Below are positions 6,603-8,773 of a stretch of 8,773 bases of DNA, in pieces. Both the position numbers and the translations under genes were made by a program. The notes beneath the pieces were generated by a model. It saw only the letters and a program-made list of their open reading frames with translations. It was not told the DNA's origin and did no database searches. How positions within the stretch are numbered: position 1 is the stretch's first letter; every line of letters starts with the position of its first letter. The DNA lies in the NCBI GenBank assembly GCA_029335925.2, contig JARJMX020000179.1, positions 1-8,773 of the forward strand, in the 5' to 3' direction. This DNA is from Gammaproteobacteria bacterium. Its GTDB lineage: Bacteria > Pseudomonadota > Gammaproteobacteria > Halothiobacillales > Halothiobacillaceae.

Positions 6603-6773
6603 CCGTGGGAGCGGGCGGACCACCGATTCTCATCGCCGCAATACGCGGCTCTCACGCATGATCTGGCCCCCTGTGGGAGCAACGGTCTTTCTCAGCTTGT
6701 GCTGGCGATGCATGGTGCTCCCACACCTTCCCACCCTTGGGAGCCCTGTGGGAGCGGCGTACCGCCGCGATCG
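6603..6773. repeat. Cluster of REP-like palindromic repeats (GTGGGAGC core)
   Basis: The gap between rluD and the ampG-like gene (6567-6812) holds repeated units in both orientations. Plus-oriented cores: GTGGGAGCGG at 6605, TGTGGGAGCA at 6672-6681, a degenerate TTGGGAGC near 6738, and GTGGGAGCGG at 6748. Minus-oriented cores: GTGAGAGCCGCG (complement of about 6629-6655, hairpin GCCGC/GCGGC) and TGCTCCCACA at 6716-6725, an exact 10-bp inverse of the 6672 copy. The head-to-head pairs resemble REPIN/BIME arrangements of Pseudomonas and related gammaproteobacteria. They are mobilised by a RAYT transposase elsewhere; none is encoded here. They may also end rluD transcripts. Confidence 0.75.
6746..6773 (+). 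repeat. Best-preserved single REP element
   Basis: The unit opens CTGTGGGAGC and ends CGCGATCG. It contains a hairpin GCGGCG (6754-6759) and CGCCGC (6763-6768) with a 3-base loop. The conserved GTGGGAG head followed by a GC hairpin and a CGCGAT tail is the form seen in Pseudomonas-type REPs. It ends 39 bases before the permease ATG. Confidence 0.7.
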
Positions 6774-6812
6774 AAAGGGTTGCTCTTTTCCTCCACCGCG
6801 CCCTGCCCCGTC

Positions 6813-8051
6813 ATGACCATCAACCGCCGCCTGCTTCTGATGCTGCCGCTCGGGTTCGCCTCCGGGCTGCCGCTGCCGCTCTCTTCCAGCACTCTGCAGG
6901 CCTGGTTGACGGTGGAGGGGATCGCCATCGCCACCATCGGCCTGTTCGCCCTCACCGGGCTGCCGTACACCCTCAAGTTCCTGTGGGCGCCGCTAGTGGA
7001 CCGCTTCGTGCCGCTGCCGCTCGGCCGCCGTCGCGCTTGGCTGCTGCTGACCCAGACCGTGCTTGCGCTCGCGCTCGCCGGCTTCGCGGCCTTCGATCCG
7101 CACAACCAGCTGCTGCTGATTGCCGGCTTCGCCCTCTTGATCGCCTTCTTCTCCGCCACTCAGGACATTGCCTTCGATGCCCTGCGCACCGATGTCCTCC
7201 AGCCCGAGGAGCGCGGCCTCGGTGCAGCCCTCTCGGTCACCGGCTACCGTCTGGCGATGCTGGTGTCAGGGGCGCTGGCGCTCATCCTCGGCGAGCACTG
7301 GGGTTGGTCGAACACCTTCCTGCTGATGGCCGGCCTGATGGCTACCACCCTCATCGTCACCCTGCTCACCCCGGAGCCTGCGGGGGTGCACACGCCGCGC
7401 AGCCTGGCCGAGGCGGTCAGCGGCCCACTCAAGGCCTTCTTTGCCCGCCCGGAGGCCTGGGGCCTGATCCTGCTCGTCATCCTCTACAAGCTGGGCGATG
7501 CCTTCGCCGGCAGCCTGACCACGGCCTTCCTCATCCGCGGCGCGGGCTTCACCCCCACCGACGTCGGTCTGGTGAACAAGGGCTTCGGCCTTGCGGCCAC
7601 CCTGATCGGCGCGCTGGCGGGTGGGTTGTGGCTGATGCGCCTCGGCCTCTTTCGCGCCCTGATGCTGTTCGGCATTCTGCAGGCGGTGACCAACCTCGGC
7701 TTCCTCGGGCTGGCCCTGACCGGGCACAACTATCCACTGATGGTGCTGGCAGTGGGGCTGGAAAACCTGGCTGGCGGCATGGGCACGGCGGCCTTCGTTG
7801 CCCTGCTGATGGGATTGTGCGAATTGCGTTACTCCGCCACCCAGTTCGCCCTGCTCTCCGCTCTGGCCTCTTTGGGGCGGGTGCTGCTCGGCCCGGTGGC
7901 GGGTGGCGTGGTGACATGGCTGGATTGGCCGCTATTCTTTGTACTGACCTTCCTCGCCGCGCTGCCGGGGCTGTGGTGGCTGAACAGGATGCGCCCTGCG
8001 GTCGAAACGGCCCACCGTCATCCCAATGCACCCGCGGGGGGTGAATCATGA
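6813..8051 (+). CDS. ampG: AmpG-like muropeptide permease (major facilitator superfamily)
   Basis: Inner-membrane proton-coupled importer of anhydro-muropeptides for peptidoglycan recycling, if the AmpG assignment is right. The 412-residue protein is almost wholly hydrophobic, with about 12 membrane helices. AmpG-like landmarks: LPLGFASGLPLPLSSSTLQAWL (11-32), GLPYTLKFLWAPLVDRF (49-65), GRRRAW (71-76), SATQDIAFDALRTDVLQPEERG (114-135), GYRLAMLVSGALAL (144-157), YKLGDAFAGSLTTAFL (225-240), NKGFGL (255-260) and ENLAGGMGTAAFVALLM (317-333). It is shorter than E. coli AmpG (about 490, 14 helices) and matches the shorter 12-helix branch. The ATG at 6813 begins MTINRRLLLMLPLGF; there is no clear Shine-Dalgarno sequence, and earlier in-frame codons run into the REP cluster. 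Its stop overlaps the next start by 4 bp. Confidence 0.88.
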   Translation: MTINRRLLLMLPLGFASGLPLPLSSSTLQAWLTVEGIAIATIGLFALTGLPYTLKFLWAPLVDRFVPLPLGRRRAWLLLTQTVLALALAGFAAFDPHNQLLLIAGFALLIAFFSATQDIAFDALRTDVLQPEERGLGAALSVTGYRLAMLVSGALALILGEHWGWSNTFLLMAGLMATTLIVTLLTPEPAGVHTPRSLAEAVSGPLKAFFARPEAWGLILLVILYKLGDAFAGSLTTAFLIRGAGFTPTDVGLVNKGFGLAATLIGALAGGLWLMRLGLFRALMLFGILQAVTNLGFLGLALTGHNYPLMVLAVGLENLAGGMGTAAFVALLMGLCELRYSATQFALLSALASLGRVLLGPVAGGVVTWLDWPLFFVLTFLAALPGLWWLNRMRPAVETAHRHPNAPAGGES

Positions 8052-8515
8052 ACAAACACCTCGTCCTTGCCGCCCTTGCCAGCAGTGCCCTGCTCGGCGG
8101 CTGCGTCTACGCCGATCCGGAGCGCGACGGTCGCAAGGTTAATGATCGTCATTACGATGAGCGCTACCGTGATCGCTATGACGACCGGTATTACGACGGC
8201 CGCCGGGGGGATTCCAGCCTGAGCCTGCCTTTCACCTTCACCAATCGCGAGCGGATCTATCTCAACGACTACTACCGCCGCAACCTGCCGCCGGGCCTGG
8301 CCAAGCAGGGCAAGATCCCGCCGGGGCATGCCAAGCGCCTGGCGCGCGGCATGCCCTGGCCGCCCGGCGTGCCCTACTACGCCCTGCCCCACGACGTCGA
8401 GCGTGACCTCCAGCCGCTGCCGCGCGGCTATGCCCGCTTTATCGTCGGTCCCGATGTGGTGATCGTGGACCTGGGCGCACGTCTCATCATCGACGCCTTC
8501 CGCCTCGACTTCTGA
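8048..8515 (+). CDS. Small lipoprotein with RcnB-like C-terminal region, function unknown
   Basis: A 155-residue predicted lipoprotein. The signal peptide MNKHLVLAALASSALLGGC has a lipobox LGGC with acylated cysteine at 19, followed by Val, which suggests outer-membrane sorting. Residues about 32-53 are a low-complexity stretch of Asp, Arg and Tyr (HYDERYRDRYDDRYYDGRR). The second half, LPPGLAKQGKIPPGHAKRLARGMPWPPG (80-107) and then LPRGYARFIVGPDVVIVD (124-141), matches the pattern of RcnB-type and similar small periplasmic proteins. RcnB in E. coli affects nickel/cobalt homeostasis, but no metal-binding evidence is visible here. It overlaps the ampG-like stop as ATGA, so the pair is translationally coupled, with a G-run just upstream as a possible ribosome site. 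Confidence 0.82.
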   Translation: MNKHLVLAALASSALLGGCVYADPERDGRKVNDRHYDERYRDRYDDRYYDGRRGDSSLSLPFTFTNRERIYLNDYYRRNLPPGLAKQGKIPPGHAKRLARGMPWPPGVPYYALPHDVERDLQPLPRGYARFIVGPDVVIVDLGARLIIDAFRLDF

Positions 8516-8528
8516 AACTTGCCCCCTG

Positions 8529-8547
8529 CCCTCCGCCCAGCGGGGGG
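8529..8547 (+). terminator. Possible terminator after the lipoprotein gene
   Basis: CCCTCCGC (8529-8536) pairs with GCGGGGGG (8540-8547) around a CCA loop, giving 8 bp with one G-T pair, 13 bases after the lipoprotein stop. The only T-run (8559-8562) is 11 bases downstream, so the rho-independent form is imperfect. Confidence 0.35.
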
Positions 8548-8640
8548 GGTGGATGGACTTTTGCTGCATGCTGCTAAACTGCAGCTCGTTGATCCTCGCC
8601 CCAGGGAAGGAGCCGGGTTTGTGAACTGAGCTAGGGATGG

Positions 8641-8655
8641 TCTTTTTTTGTTTTG
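8641..8655 (+). other. U-rich leader upstream of the last gene
   Basis: Two T-runs (7 and 4 bases, 8643-8649 and 8651-8654) lie 14-26 bases before the ATG at 8669, where no Shine-Dalgarno sequence is present. No stable hairpin precedes them, so a terminator is unlikely; a U-rich S1-binding translation enhancer is one possibility. The rest of the 8516-8668 gap shows only a 6-bp inverted repeat (GCTGCA at 8563-8568, TGCAGC at 8580-8585) and no clear promoter. Confidence 0.3.
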
Positions 8656-8668
8656 TCCGAGACCCCCG

Positions 8669-8773
8669 ATGGAAAACCAGCATCCCCTTGATGCCGCCCC
8701 GGAACTGGCCGAGGCCGTGACTGCCGCAGCCGTTGCCGAGCAGCCCCCCGCCGCCTCTGCTATGGATGAGCAG
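8669..8773 (+). CDS. Unidentified protein, N-terminal fragment cut by the window edge
   Basis: The frame runs open from an ATG at 8669 to the edge, 35 codons, starting MENQHPLDAAPELAEAV. It is rich in Ala, Glu and Pro, like the acidic flexible N-terminal tails of many cytoplasmic proteins, and shows no signal peptide. The other two plus-strand frames close shortly after this point, and an in-frame stop at 8627 bounds the start, with only a TTG at 8648 as an alternative. No family is recognised. Confidence 0.45.
   Translation, partial: MENQHPLDAAPELAEAVTAAAVAEQPPAASAMDEQ

Noticed and set aside
6737..8044. Plus-strand open frame overlapping the permease in another frame
   Set aside because: Rich in Arg, Ala, Pro and His with no membrane segments or motifs, while the chosen frame shows AmpG landmarks along its full length.
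8606..8626. GGAAGGAG ribosome-like site followed by a GTG at 8621
   Set aside because: The frame reads GTG-AAC-TGA and closes after two codons, so it cannot start the following gene.
8637..8720. Short frame from an ATG at 8637 preceding the last gene
   Set aside because: It closes at 8720 after 27 codons, is translated out of frame with the open 8669 frame, and lacks any ribosome site or motif.

Overview
The window is GC-rich, densely coded bacterial chromosome. The gene set points to a gammaproteobacterium: divergent bamD/rluD, a Do/DegQ (MucD-type) protease, GlnB, an AmpG-type permease and REP-like palindromes built on a GTGGGAGC core. The gene order is not enterobacterial. I see no rRNA, tRNA, CRISPR array, transposase, phage or plasmid gene. 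Almost everything is housekeeping, and the unusual material sits mainly in the intergenic regions.

Layout. (1) Positions 1-190, minus strand: 5' part of a 2-Cys peroxiredoxin. (2) Positions 191-371: a divergent control region holding an OxyR-like tetrad, a 27-bp dyad and a 13-bp tandem repeat. (3) Positions 372-3704, plus strand: ferrochelatase (hemH), a molybdopterin-binding-domain protein overlapping hemH by 4 bp, and a periplasmic serine protease with two PDZ domains that may have its own sigma-E-like promoter. A rho-independent terminator follows. (4) Positions 3772-4110, plus strand: the nitrogen-signalling protein P-II (glnB). (5) Positions 4124-5430, minus strand: bamD followed by a small nitroreductase, converging on glnB. 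(6) Positions 5544-6566, plus strand: rluD, divergent from bamD. (7) Positions 6567-6812: a non-coding gap filled with REP-like repeats in both orientations. (8) Positions 6813-8515, plus strand: an AmpG-like permease overlapping a small RcnB-like lipoprotein gene by 4 bp. (9) Positions 8669-8773: 5' end of an unidentified gene behind a U-rich leader.

How the genes may work together. The first block looks like a peroxide and haem stress unit: peroxiredoxin and ferrochelatase diverge from a candidate OxyR operator, and in E. coli hemH is itself reported to be OxyR-induced. The protease, BamD, AmpG-like permease and lipoprotein all concern the cell envelope (periplasmic quality control, outer-membrane assembly, peptidoglycan recycling). 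GlnB and RluD are core regulatory and ribosome-modification genes. I found no convincing new multi-gene system. The best leads are the shared OxyR-like control region, the REP cluster and the two translationally coupled pairs with poorly characterised second members.
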